A DNA stretch of 64,000 nucleotides from Haliclystus octoradiatus (taxonomy: Eukaryota; Cnidaria; Staurozoa; Stauromedusae; Haliclystidae): positions 7,410,021-7,474,020 of the forward strand of contig OU744452.1 of NCBI GenBank assembly GCA_916610825.1, written 5' to 3'. Both the position numbers and the translations under genes were made by a program. Shown piece by piece: positions 1-11,461 of the stretch. Under the pieces are notes generated by a model. The model worked only from the letters and a program-made list of their open reading frames with translations. It was not told the DNA's origin and did no database searches. Each line of letters begins with the position of its first letter. Positions within the stretch are counted from its first letter, which is position 1.

Positions 1-493
1 CACTTGCGCAATGAGCACATGGTTGACCGTCTCCTTCGGTTAATTCAAGATGGCCGCCGTTTTGTCCTGTCTGCTGGAGTGAGCAAGGGATTAGTGATTG
101 TATTTCTGTAAATTCTGTATTGTAAAAATTATTCATACCATGTATCCAAGTGATAAATGCATTGCCAGTTGTATCTCTAACTTCAAATTGTAAGTATTTT
201 TGTTTCTTTGTCTGGTCGGTGTATATCTGAATTGTGTGTAGCGTAAGATTTTCGTGGTTTATTTTGTTCACAAACATGTTCTTATTTTGGTAATACCTTT
301 CAATAGCCTCTCTCCATAGTTTTGTATTAGTTGTATTAAACTGCAAAATTTGTAGATAATTGGTACCTTTACGGTATGTTTTATCCAGTATGCTAGTTTT
401 TACATTACTAGACTGGACATCATTTACCTTGTTCAAATTTTCCATTGGGCTTACCAGCACTGGATTGATGGTACTGCTGCTTTCTACATCCAT
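1..493 (-). CDS. Partial open reading frame running off the left edge
   Basis: Reading the - strand from an ATG at 493-491, 164 codons stay open to the window edge with no stop. The predicted product is polar and rich in Asn, Thr and Gln. Its last visible residues carry closely spaced Cys and His (PCAHC), possibly the start of a zinc knuckle or finger. I recognise no family. The length without a stop in AT-rich DNA, and normal-looking amino-acid use, argue for a real or recently real coding region. Because it sits among retrotransposon remains, ORF1 of a retroelement is one possibility and a host exon another. The neighbouring LINE reads in the opposite direction. Confidence 0.45.
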   Translation of the reverse strand, partial: MDVESSSTINPVLVSPMENLNKVNDVQSSNVKTSILDKTYRKGTNYLQILQFNTTNTKLWREAIERYYQNKNMFVNKINHENLTLHTIQIYTDQTKKQKYLQFEVRDTTGNAFITWIHGMNNFYNTEFTEIQSLIPCSLQQTGQNGGHLELTEGDGQPCAHCAS

Positions 494-636
494 CTTTTGT
501 ATCTGGTGACTTATGTCATATATATTGTGTATTATTTAACTAAAATAATTTGATATTACGGCATATATTGTACCTTTTATTTGCAAAAAGTCATGCAGTA
601 AAAAAATAGACGTCTGTCTTCCGTGAAAATAAAACC

Positions 637-659
637 GTGTATGTATGTATGTATGTATG

Positions 660-691
<32 letters not shown>

Positions 692-921
692 TATGTATGT
701 ATGTATGTATATGTATGTATGTATGTATTTATGTATGTATGTATGTATGTATGTATGTATGTATGTATGTATGTATGTATGTATGTATGTATGTATGTAT
801 GTATGTATGTATGTATGTATGTATGTATGTATGTATGTATGTATGTATGTATGTATGTATGTATGTATGTATGTATGTATGTATGTATGTATGTATGTAT
901 GTATGTATGTATGTATGTATG
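637..921. repeat. (GTAT)n microsatellite
   Basis: About 285 bp of GTAT/TATG tetranucleotide repeat with a few two-base slips near its left end. It is open in several frames on both strands, giving spurious Met-Tyr-Val-Cys and Thr-Tyr-Ile-His ORFs that are not genes. Confidence 0.97.
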
Positions 922-1030
922 CAAATCAGTCAATCCATATCTAGATATAAATGAAGAAGAAAATTGACTACTCTCGGATTCTGATATCAGAAATGATGCA
1001 TCAAATTTATCTACTTTTTCCACATTGTAA

Positions 1031-3478
1031 TGGAATGTAGAAGGTTTAAATGGCATTATGTCCCTATATCCTAATACAGACGTTTTTAATAGTTCTTCTA
1101 TTGTTTTATTAACTGAAACATTTTTGATTGATTATCCAACATATGTACCAGATTATTATCCACTTATTTTACCTGCCAAAGCCCTAACAGGTGCTGGTAG
1201 CTGTCCTCGTGGTGGAATTTTAATCTTATGTAAAAGCTATTTATGTCCTATCTCTCTTGGTCCAGGAGTACATTGGATTGGTATTTCTACTAAATTTTTC
1301 AATATTTTGTGTTTTTATTTTCAACCTCAAACTGACGTCCATAGCATCATTGAAGAAATAACATTTGCACTTTCAAATGCTACAAATCATTTGCCATTTA
1401 TTTTATGTGGAGACTTTAATTGCCGTGTCGATTTTGGAAGTAGAGGTAACATTTTAACTGATGCACTCTCTTCTTTGAACTTTTTTATTATTATCAATGA
1501 TATTTTTAAACCTACCTACATTGGCCCTTTTGGTAGCAGTACCATAGATTTAATTTTTACCAACTTGTCACCTACACAATTATTGTCACATTATATTATA
1601 CCTGAAGTACAAAGGAAGCACCAGAAAGTCTGTACGTCATGGTCTTTTTCTAATACTATTATCCTAAACAAAGAATCCTTGCCAAAGCTAAAACGTTTTG
1701 TTGATTGTAACAAATTAAAAAATTATCCTTTGCTAGAAGAAGCCAGTGTTGCTTTAGAAAACAGACATGTTGAGGCATCTCTCCATTTTATTGAAAAGAC
1801 ATTGATTGACTGTTGTCCAATTTTAAAGGAAACAAAGCAACATCATAAAAATGGTTTGATAAAGAATGCAAAGAAATTAAAACATTCAACCCTTTCTCTA
1901 TTGGATCAAGTAATGCAACATCCAAAAGATATTTCCTTAAGAAATCAGTACAATCTAGCCAGAAAGCAAAATCGCAGCCTTATTGAAAAAAAGAAACACA
2001 ATTATCATGAAAGATCAATATTAACTCTTCTTGATAAAGCAACAAAAAAGCCATGGTTACTATTTGATAAAAATCACACAAGAATAGCGGCACCTATTGC
2101 ACCTTCTCGTTTACAGTCTCATTTTAAAGCACTACTGGATCCAAATAATAAACCTCCTCGGCTAGCATCTGATGAACTTGATATTGGTTATGATGATATA
2201 AATGACTGCATGATAGATGATGATTGGTTCAACGCATTATTCAGCGAAGAAGAAGTCCTAGAGACAATACTTATGACATCAAAGCGCAAGGCCCCTGGTT
2301 TAGACCGAATTACAAATGAACACTTGTGTTATTCTTTAGATATTTTATTACCATTTTGGACAAAACTTTTTAATTTGTGTTTGAAGTTTGGTTGTGTTCC
2401 GTCAAGTTGGAAGGACAGTGTTATTAAATTATTATACAAAGGTTCAGCAGAAGATCCTAATAATTACCGTGGCATTGTTCTTCTATGCTGCCCTTTGAAA
2501 GTTTTAACAACCCTTGTCAACAAACGCCTTAAGTGCAATATTTTTCATCTTATTCCAATTTCACAGTATGGTTTTCAAGAAGCTAAAAGCACTACCATAC
2601 CTATATCTATTCTAATTAATGATGTTTACAAGCAATTCTCTATGAAACCAAGTTCAACATATTGTACCTTTGTTGATTTTAAGAAAGCATTTGATGTTGT
2701 AAATAGAGATATTTTATTCAATAAATTAAAAGAGCAATTTGGTATAGATGGATTACTTTTACGCCTTATTGGCGGCTTATTAAAATCAAACTTTATTAAA
2801 ATCGATGATGGAATAAAGATTGCTGATTCTATTGTTCAAAATCAAGGTGTTCCTCAAGGTGACAGTTTGTCTCCTACTTTATTTCTTTTATACATATCTG
2901 ATTTATCAAAGGTATTAAAAGATATTATTGGTTTGAACATTTTATTTTTGCTGACGATCTTGTAATTTACTTCAAAGATCAAACAATACTTCAAGCTGGT
3001 CTAGATATTCTTTCCGATTTGTCTTCTTCAAATGTGTTACAAGTTAATCTTAACAAGACCAACATCATTAAATTCTGGAAGGGGTCGCCTTTGTGCGGCT
3101 GATCGTTTTATTTATCGTGGAGAGCAAATTGCCTTTACAAATAGTTATACATACCTTGGAATTACTCTTCAAACATCATTATCATTTAATTTACATTTAC
3201 TTAATGAAAAGACAAAGTTGATGACCGCTATTGGTTCAATTAAACATTTAAGACGTGTTTCTATAGAGTCATCTATCAAAATTTTCCATATGAAACTTTC
3301 CTCAGTCGTTACATATGGTTTTGAAGTTATAGCCCCTTATTTGACTAAAACTAACTTATTAGAATTAGATAAAATGAAAGCTCATTATTTTAAACTTGTG
3401 ATGGGTACATCCAAAAATACATCTAATACGCTATTATTTTACTTTGCAAATACAAGTACTTTTGTTGAGGACCTATAA
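1031..3478 (+). pseudogene. Non-LTR retrotransposon endonuclease-reverse transcriptase, frameshifted
   Basis: The frame opens after a TAA at 1028 with WNVEGLNG, which looks like the first block of an apurinic-type (EEP) endonuclease. GDFNCR and STIDLIF blocks of the same domain follow. The reverse transcriptase comes next: KAPGLD, NYRGI, FVDFKKAFDVVNR and GVPQGDSLSPTL. The frame closes at 2965 just before the catalytic FADD. Against the inverted copy at 3764-4603 this copy lacks one T in a T-run near 2947 and two G in a G-run near 3075. The frame is therefore wrong between those points and returns to the original register at 3078. The endonuclease is immediately at the N-terminus; no ORF1 is seen. 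The clade is unassigned (I/Jockey-like or related). It is inactive as it stands. Confidence 0.85.
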
Positions 3479-4635
3479 AACCGAAATATGAGTTCCAAGA
3501 AAAATTGGATTCTGATATTTCGGAGTATAGAAGTGCGAAATGATCAAATTTTCTGGAAAATGGTTATAATGCAGCACCAATTTTACAAACCAATGGATGG
3601 AGATCAGCAAATCAATTAAATCGAAATTATTTAGTACGAGTATCAGTATTGGTTTGTAAAATTGATGCTGCATTATAACCATTTTCCAGAAAATTTGATC
3701 ATTTCGCACTTCTATACTCCGAAATATCAGAATCCAATTTTTCTTGGAACTCATATTTCGGTTTTATAGGTCCTCAACAAAAGTACTTGTATTTGCAAAG
3801 TAAAATAATAGCGTATTAGATGTATTTTTGGATGTACCCATCACAAGTTTAAAATAATGAGCTTTCATTTTATCTAATTCTAATAAGTTAGTTTTAGTCA
3901 AATAAGGGGCTATAACTTCAAAACCATATGTAACGACTGAGGAAAGTTTCATATGGAAAATTTTGATAGATGACTCTATAGAAACACGTCTTAAATGTTT
4001 AATTGAACCAATAGCGGTCATCAACTTTGTCTTTTCATTAAGTAAATGTAAATTAAATGATAATGATGTTTGAAGAGAAATTCCAAGGTATGTATAAATA
4101 TTTGTAGAGGCAATTTGCTCTCCACGATAAATAAAACGATCAGCCGCACAAAGGCGACCCCCCTTCCGGAATTTAATGATGTTGGTCTTGTTAAGATTAA
4201 CTTGTAACACATTTGAAGAAGACCAATCGGAAAGAATATCTAGACCAGCTTGAAGTATTGTTTGATCTTTGGAGTAAATTACAAGATCGTCAGCAAAAAA
4301 TAAAATGTTCAAACCAATAATATCTTTTAAAACCTTTGATAAATCAGATATGTATAAAAGAATTAAAGTAGGAGACAAACTGTCACCTCGAGGAACACCT
4401 TGATTTTGAACAATAGAATCAGCATTTTTTATTCCATCATCGATTTTAATAAAGTTTGATTTTAATAAGCCGCCAATAAGGCATAAAAGCAATCCATCTA
4501 TACCAAATTGCTCTTTTAATTTATTGAATAAAACATCTCTATTTACAACATCAAATGCTTTCTTAAAATCAACAAAGGTACAATATGTTGAACTTGGTTT
4601 CATAGAGAATTGCTTGTAAACATCATTAATTAGAA
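2610..4635. repeat. 2-kb near-perfect inverted duplication of the LINE 3' end
   Basis: The left arm 2610-3594 and right arm 3648-4635 are reverse complements of each other, separated by a 53-bp spacer at 3595-3647. The arms are 985 and 988 bp. The 3-bp difference equals the one- and two-base deletions seen in the left arm. Scattered substitutions distinguish the arms, so this is not a simple assembly reflection. A transcript through it would fold into a long double-stranded hairpin. Confidence 0.9.
3764..4603 (-). pseudogene. Reverse transcriptase fragment in the right arm of the inverted duplication
   Basis: A 279-residue open frame covers the second half of the reverse transcriptase and the region after it. 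Visible are FVDFKKAFDVVNR, GVPRGDSLSPTL and the catalytic FADDLVIYS. It matches the + strand LINE at 2641-3478 but keeps the frame that the left arm has lost. It begins inside the RT domain, so it is a 5'-truncated piece with no endonuclease. The frame ends at the same point, beside the spacer of the palindrome. Confidence 0.85.
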
Positions 4636-5379
4636 AAACGAAAACAACTCATTTTGCCAGATTCGTGATATACATATTTATTGAGGATCTCTTGAAACGG
4701 ACGGGATGATTTATAGAGTGGAAATGTTTAGGTCAGCTTCAAAGATATATAAATACCATAGCCGATGGTAATATTTAAATTCTCATGTTATGATGTATGA
4801 TGGATAGGATTTACTTATATGGAACATTGGAACAGTATCTACTTTAGTCTACTTTACCATGCATTTGATCGCGAATCTATCTTCGTCTCAATTATTTCGA
4901 ATAAAAGACAATTTATATTTTATTCTTATCGGGTTTATATTCTTCTTCGATGAAGTATGATTGCAATAAAGTTGTATCTATATAAATGTTGTTGGATATT
5001 ATGCCGCTTATAATTATTATTTGGACCTTATTTGGAATGGTAAGTTATATTTTAATAGATAATGTTTGCTATGATCGATTATTATATGCAACCTTTTTCA
5101 CTTTTTATTTTTGTAACACAAGGTTTGTTATACTCATTTCCAAACTGTATTATCTATTAAAATGTTTTTTAACTATGTTTTGTGTTTTCAAGTTAAAAGC
5201 TAATTTGGAACTCTACAAATATTGTAATTATTATTGATCACAAATCATATGATTTGTACATAAAATGTATAAACATAGATAAATATAAATAAAAAGAGAT
5301 CTTATTGTGAATCGCCATTGGATTATACAGTACTAAGAAATGGCGCTATAAAAATATATTATTATTATTATTATTATTA
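4636..5379. other. Non-coding stretch, possible retroelement 3' tail
   Basis: No convincing gene. The right end reads ATGGCGCTATAAAAATAT followed by ATT repeats at about 5358-5379. This is the usual look of a LINE or SINE 3' tail. An 83-codon hydrophobic ORF at 4986-5237 has no recognisable features. Confidence 0.4.
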
Positions 5380-5412
5380 TAAATAGAGGAGTCAAAGACT
5401 ACACATTTTGTT

Positions 5413-5456
5413 ACTGTAGCTTGAAGTTTCACGCTTTATTGCGATCATCAGACAGT
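5413..5456 (-). ncRNA. Hammerhead-like motif, copy 1 left arm, probably broken
   Basis: This is the same layout as the right arm read on the - strand, with CTGATGA, helix II and GAAAC intact. The base that should pair with the first A of helix III is C here instead of U, which breaks a core pair. It is likely inactive. Confidence 0.45.
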
Positions 5457-5479
5457 TAAAACTAGACTGTCTAGTTTTA

Positions 5480-5523
5480 ACTGTCTGATGATCGCAATAA
5501 AGCGTGAAACTTCAAGTTACAGT
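5480..5523 (+). ncRNA. Hammerhead ribozyme-like motif (type I layout), copy 1 right arm
   Basis: Helix I is ACTGT (5480-5484) with ACAGT (5519-5523). The core CTGATGA (5485-5491) is followed by helix II CGC/GCG with a 6-nt loop, then GAA (5506-5508). Helix III is a short ACT/AGT hairpin starting with the A at 5509 and ending with the T at 5517. The predicted cleavage residue is the T at 5518. This order matches a minimal type I hammerhead. The base pair next to the core in helix II is U-U rather than the usual G-C, so activity is uncertain. Confidence 0.6.
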
Positions 5524-5610
5524 AACAAAATGTGTAGTCTTTGACTCCTCTATTTATATTTACAGCTCTGTCAACAGACATTGAGCACTGTTTTACTGCT
5601 ATTGGATAAT

Positions 5611-6274
<664 letters not shown>

Positions 6275-6372
6275 GTGAGGTTTAACGATTGTCTTGTAGA
6301 TTTTGAAGTTTATGGTTAAAATTCAAAAAGTTTTTGATTCGCACAATTGAATAAAATGCTTCTTTGCAATTT

Positions 6373-6930
6373 TTATCGAACATGGTTGATGTGGGTTCGC
6401 CAGTTTGCTATATTATCAATCAGAAAACTAAAAAATTTCACAGCTTTTGTTTTAAAATCTGTACCACATCGCTCCAATAAATGACCATTTATAGAAATAT
6501 TAAAATCAGATAATTTGAAATTGCCAAAGAGAATGAACATACATTTATTTTCATTCAGTGTTAGCTTGCTATCAGCAAACCATCGAGAAACACAGCTTAA
6601 CTCATGATTAACATTACTTTCAGGGGTTCTGATATCACTTCCAGATAGCTGCAACGTAGCATCATCAGCAAAAAGGTTTACATCCAATTTTGAACATAAC
6701 GGAAGGTCATTAATAAAAATGAGGAAAAGAAGTGGGCCTGAGATACTACCTTGTGGTTTACCACAAAATATGTTGCATCAAAGAGTTGACATGGTGTCAT
6801 CAAAGTATAAAAATGGAGTGTGATTTTCTAAATAGTTTTTAAACCATATTAGGGCTCGGCTATCCAAACCGTAGTGTGATAATTTTGATAGCAAGATATC
6901 ATGAGACACAGTGTCAAAAACTTTCTTATA
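6373..6930 (-). pseudogene. CR1/L2-like LINE reverse transcriptase fragment
   Basis: Read on the - strand from about 6930, the fragment shows KKVFDTVSHDILLSKL, then PQGSISGPLLF, then LFADDATLQLSG, which are successive reverse-transcriptase blocks. It ends with the ING-H-LERCG...KFFSFLID region after the catalytic motif. An in-frame stop lies at about 6781, before the PQGS block. Both ends are truncated. The C-terminal part matches the LINE relic at 38785-39402, so the two belong to one family. Confidence 0.8.
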
Positions 6931-7024
6931 GTGTAAATAATAATTGAATAGTGTAAATGCAGCAAAAATTATCTACAATGCTAAATATAAATACAAATAA
7001 TAGATATACTGTATTGAATTATAC

Positions 7025-7352
7025 CTTTCAACTTTTCAAAATATGTTGCATCTTCCCTAGTAATAAGCAAATTATCGCTTGCTTTCTCTTTGAATAATTG
7101 ACATATCAGATTTGATGTATTTGTACCAATAATGTTCCCAGACAAGAATATTTTTTCTGCAGAAAACATCATCGTACATCTGCCATACGTTATATTTGAA
7201 TAGCTTCGAAATGGTTGGGCCATGTAAAGCGTTTTAAGTTTTGTCATCATAACTTCACCACAAGTAGACGATGCAGAAATCGATGAATCTCCGTAAGATA
7301 GAAGAAACAAAGTTGTACATGAGTAAAAGCAGAAGTGAATGATTTGTTCCAT
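7025..7352 (-). CDS. Candidate first exon of a secreted protein (CUB-like)
   Basis: An ATG at 7352 opens 109 codons. The first 20 or so residues look like a signal peptide (hydrophobic FCFYSCTTLFLLSYG). A Cys, then QPFRSYSNITYGRC, resembles the start of a CUB domain, though the match is weak. The frame runs into G|GTATAA, a fair splice donor, at 7025/7024. No downstream exon is recognisable; the region below 7000 is LINE. It could be a real exon of a gene otherwise outside view, or chance. Confidence 0.25.
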
Positions 7353-7969
7353 ATTGATTGAGAATAAGAGATAAATATCCGTAGTTTTCCAATAATTTTC
7401 AAATCAGTTAGCGATATTCGATAATAAGATGTGAATATTCTCCAATGGCTGAAGTAAAAATAATGTTTATAATTGAAATATCAATCAATTTTAGCTAGAT
7501 TTAGTAATATAAGCGTTTAAGCTCATAAATTATAAACCCCGTTATAGTCATTACAAAGATATTCACGGCGTTTTGTGTGAATCTACCTGTAACTGTCTAT
7601 GCCGACGCTTCACCTGCTCTGCTCAGAGCCTCTAGTCAGTGACGGCTCGTCAACATGGGTATGGGGGACAGTGCTATCCCTGTCATTACAAATAGTTATG
7701 AAATACAGCTATCCCCACCCTCATTTTGACTCCTACCTCTTCGAATGGTTCAATGTATTTAATTACGCATTGAAATCTGCTTTCTATAAAACAGTTTTAA
7801 AATTATCCACCGTTTGACGCCCTATTTATACACATGTAGTTGTAATAGTATAGACAGTCACATTATAGGAATGTGCCGTCCCTCTTACTCCTTACATACT
7901 TGCTACACAAATCACGGTCCGACATAGCTGACAAAGAAACTTGAAAATAACACAATTCACGATACAAAA
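7353..7969. other. Non-coding stretch
   Basis: I see no gene, repeat family or RNA here that I can support. A 72-codon ORF at 7599-7817 has no family features. Confidence 0.5.
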
Positions 7970-9105
7970 CATTATGAAAAGATACTACTCTCCCATATCC
8001 CTGTCGAAGCATCTCCTTCGGTTGCCAGTGAAGGATGTCATGCAGCGTTTGAGGGGCATACGTCTTTGATCTTTCGATGTGACCTAAAAAAGCATCTGAC
8101 GTTGGTGAGCAATAGCAGAGGCAGAATGGGAAAGTTTTCTAAGTTTAGCAGTAGACAGTAAGTTGGGCCAATGTACTCCTAAAGCATGCCGAAGCATGGT
8201 GTCATAAGCTGAGTCAAGTCGGGTGAATAGTGAGGTTGATAGAACCCACGTTTCAGATGCATATAATAGAGCAGGTTCTATCGTGTGTCTGAACAGTCTT
8301 AACTTAACGTCAGTGTTGACATCGGACGCCCAGAATTTATTCAGACCTCTAATGGCTGCCCAAGCCTGGCCTCTTCGTTGTGTTAAATCATTTGAAGAAG
8401 ATACAGAACCCAGGTACTTCAATGAATCTACACGTTCTATGTCACCATTTGATGTAGAAAGTGTGCCTGTTATATGCCTAAAGCAATAAATTTCGTCTTA
8501 GTCGTGTTAATTATCAAGCCTACCGTTTTACCAACCCGTTCAACTTCATCAAGAACTTGTTGTGCCTCCGATATGCTATTTGTTAAGATAGCAATATCAT
8601 CAACGAATGAAAGGTCCGATACGCTGCGCTCTGGATGACGTGAAGACCTACGACGATCAAGGGTAAAACCGGAAGAGTCAAGGCATGAAATACGAAAAAC
8701 ATAATCAATAAATAGAGTAAATAAAAAAGGAGACAATGTGTCACCCTGTAGTACGCCACAAGCTGTCGGGAAATCGTCAGTATCACCATAATGAGTTCTA
8801 ACAAAAGCCGAAGTAGAAGAATAAAAGGACATAATAGCATTGATAAGAACAATAGGTACATTATAGAAATCTAATATTTCTGGGATTCTGCATCTTAACA
8901 CAGAGTCAAAGGCCTTTTTGAAATTAATAAAAATTGCAACAATGTCTTTTTGATGTGTCCTACAGCCTTCTAACAATATCCTAGCTGATAGAATTTGGCC
9001 TAAGGTTGACCGGCTATTCCTGCCACCATTTTGATTGTATCTTAAATATGGGTCAATTACTGACGCCAGTCTTTTATGTAGAATCTTATTATTAGCTTTA
9101 TACAC
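7970..9105 (-). pseudogene. LINE reverse transcriptase, 5'-truncated and frameshifted
   Basis: From 9105 the - strand encodes the RT palm and fingers: GGRNSRSTLGQI, IFINFKKAFDSV, GVLQGDTLSPFLF and a catalytic FVDD (the common form is F/YADD). The frame breaks near 8470-8420 and resumes as MKYLGS...RRGQAWAAIRGLNKFW and ASETW, the post-RT region typical of RTE- and Ingi-like LINEs. A second break near 8084 leads into the C-terminal end at about 7985. The endonuclease is missing. The element is dead. Confidence 0.8.
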
Positions 9106-9119
9106 ATGTATAAAGCAAC

Positions 9120-9525
9120 GACCAAATTAAGCCAACATTTCGCCAGCTTTTTCACAACACCGATGTTGTGGAAATGATGGCTCCATTTGGCCACCCAAGC
9201 CAGCATTTTGCTAGCATTTTCACAACATTGAGCGAAATTTTGATCAAATTCTGGAAAAATGTTGGCTTCATTTGGCCACCCAAGCCAGCATTTGGCCAGC
9301 ATTTTCACAAAAGAGGGTTCAATGTTGTGAAAAAGTGGGCAAAATGTTGGAATCATTTGACCACCGCAGCCAACAAATTTCAACAAATTTCAGTGTTGGA
9401 TTTTTTTGGCTGGCACTTTGAAGATGACCAAAAATTTTGCCAACATTCTATTGTTCTCTTCGATGTTGTGAAAATGCTGGCTTTATTTGGCCATTCCAGC
9501 CAGCATTTTCACAACATTTGACATA
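9120..9525. repeat. Cluster of short palindromic repeats
   Basis: Words such as GCCAGCATTTTCACAACATT and the reverse complement AATGTTGTGAAAATGCTGGC recur, with TTGGCCACCC spacers about 80-90 bp apart. The layout is a tandem set of hairpins. A separate copy sits at 9999-10115 and a faint relative at about 29725-29840. Short ORFs across it are by-products. Confidence 0.75.
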
Positions 9526-9998
9526 TCGAATTTCGAATAATGAAAAAACGTCTCTACTATTGGTCGATGATTACGTTATGTTTTTAGTTAGTCACGTAAT
9601 GACTCACAATTTGGCGCGAAAGTCTTGTCAGGAAAATTTTGATTTATCATTTCATAGAGTCAAAAATTACAAAGATAAAAGATTTCCATTTCCTGTAGCA
9701 GTTTTTGCTGTTTATTCGAAATTTTTAAGTGATTTTAATATCCCTGCGATGGAAGGCAAACCTGCGACATTCATACTCTTCATGGTGACAAAGAAAGTAC
9801 TTTCGATTCAACAGAGACTGATTATTACGGGGATTATTAAAATGTATTGAGGTTTAATTCAAAGCTGCCCATGAAGTAGAGCAAATAAGGATAACCAAAC
9901 AGAAAGATATTATTAAACAAGAATAATTTGAATGAATTTAAATCTAAATCGAGTGAAACCGAAGATGATTTCCCTTTTAGAAATTTCTTTCCGGCTTC
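9526..9998. other. Non-coding stretch with an E2F-type site
   Basis: No gene is supported. At 9610-9621 there is a perfect TTTGGCGCGAAA (E2F consensus), next to ATGACTCA (AP-1-like) at about 9599-9606. Without a gene beside it, the meaning is open. Confidence 0.35.
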
Positions 9999-10115
9999 GG
10001 ATGTTGTGAAAATGCTTGCTTCATCTGGCCACCCTAGCCAGCATTTTGCCAGCATTTTCACAACATTGATGCGAAATTTTATCAAATTTTGTGAAAATGT
10101 TGGCTTCATTTGGCA
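9999..10115. repeat. Second copy of the GCCAGCATTTTCACAACATT palindromic repeat
   Basis: It has the same hairpin words and GGCCACCC spacer as 9120-9525, about 470 bp further on. Confidence 0.7.
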
Positions 10116-10859
10116 GGAACTTAAGCTTTTTAACGCATACATATGCAGGTTATTCACCACAAACCGTTGACGCAATCAGCGATTCCTTCGAAGCCATGCT
10201 GAGGTGAAGAGAGAATAGTGCCTGTTTTGTCTAGATATTGTTTAAATTATCGCCTCTTACAAGCATTTTATTAAGTGTTAAAGTAAGACTGCTCAATGAT
10301 AGCTATTATACCCATGTGATTAAAAAAAACGAAGATATTAAACAAGTATCAGAGACTAATATAGATAAAGTCAAACTAAATTAGGTACGTTTGTGTTATT
10401 GAATCGTTTAGTAGTTTATTTATGTAAATGATATTGATATTGTACATTTCAATGGACTATATATCAGACAATTCAATCTGTTTGATTTGGTTTTCTGATT
10501 CAGTGGTAATAATTTAATTTGAATAAACTAGTCTAATTTATGGCACTTTGAAAGGAAAATAAAGATCAACGAATTGAATGATTTGAAATGACTAGAAATA
10601 GAAGACCTATTCAAGAAAAGAAAAGGGCAAAATGCACCGTGCTCGCTTTCAGTTAGTTTGATACCATTGTTGATCAATTAAGTGATCTGTAATTGGTTGA
10701 TGAAATATATCATAAACTGAAAGAGTGTTATCAGGACATAACAACAGAGTTGAGCAGATGATAGATTTATATCTCGAGAAGGATAGTGAAAATTTGGATA
10801 TTCATGAGCAGCATTAGGGAGGTTTAGATTCAGGACCGATACCGGTTCTAGTACAGCTT
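10116..10859. other. Non-coding stretch
   Basis: AT-rich sequence in which I see no gene or recognised repeat. Confidence 0.5.
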
Positions 10860-11322
10860 TCTCGTTGCGCATCACTACTGCGCATTGGGGAAACCCCTTA
10901 GCTCTGAAACCTGCACTGACCACCTTGCTTCGGGACACCTTTCGGCGCAAAACATAGTAGTGTAGACGGTGTCGCCCTACCGAAGGCACCCGTACCACCC
11001 CTCTATTTCTAGACGAGTGGCTTTTTTCGCTGGAAGCAATGATTTTAAAAGCTCTTTGTTGATCTCAGCCGCGACACTGCAGATCAATTTCAACAGATTT
11101 CATGGCAGATAGATGTTGATTGTCAATGCGCAACGATGCGCCGCAGCTACTCACAAAGCAATTCCCTCTGGACCATTCCATCCGCCATCCTCAAATGGTA
11201 CTCATTTGATGTTTCAGATAAAGTCAAGGCTGAGTTGACCTTAGGGGGATTTGAACCATAGTCGATCAGATATGATCCGATCTGAAGTTCGGTTGCTCTG
11301 CCATCCGAGCTAATCCTCCTAT
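10860..11322 (-). mobile_element. tRNA-derived SINE, copy 1
   Basis: On the - strand the head reads TAGCTCGGATGGCAGAGC (A box) and GGTTCAAATCC (B box), the internal RNA polymerase III promoter of a tRNA. A body with CATGAAATCTGTTGAAATTG and CGCGGCTGAGAT follows. Two more copies occur on the + strand at 33868 and 57290. The copies agree up to the GGGCGA-ACC block near 10970; the far 3' limit is approximate. Confidence 0.8.
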
Positions 11323-11461
11323 ATCTTTTCGTATTCTTTTCGCGCGAAACATGAACCACAGAGTACATGTTTTGATTTCATTGTTTTGGTTTGTTTTGGT
11401 TTTACTTTGACTTTTTTGAATAAAATTATCTTCTCGCGACAACATTTCTACTCAAACTAAA

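Larger units (their letters stand above)
5380..5557. mobile_element. Foldback element, copy 1, carrying hammerhead motifs
   Basis: Two arms of about 88 bp form an almost perfect palindrome centred near 5468 with essentially no loop. Each arm contains, on opposite strands, the sequence CTGATGA...GAAAC described in the ncRNA entries. The flank on the right (AGCTCTGTCAA, then ATTGAGCACTG) is shared with copy 3 near 29150 and partly with copy 2 near 26375, so the family has a conserved body beyond the hairpin. An ATT-repeat tail follows. Confidence 0.75.

Noticed and set aside
577-1056. ORFs of repeated Thr-Tyr-Ile-His and Met-Tyr-Val-Cys
   Set aside because: They are translations of the GTAT microsatellite on both strands.
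9437-9850. 137-codon + strand ORF
   Set aside because: Its first third is the palindromic repeat and the rest has no recognisable features.
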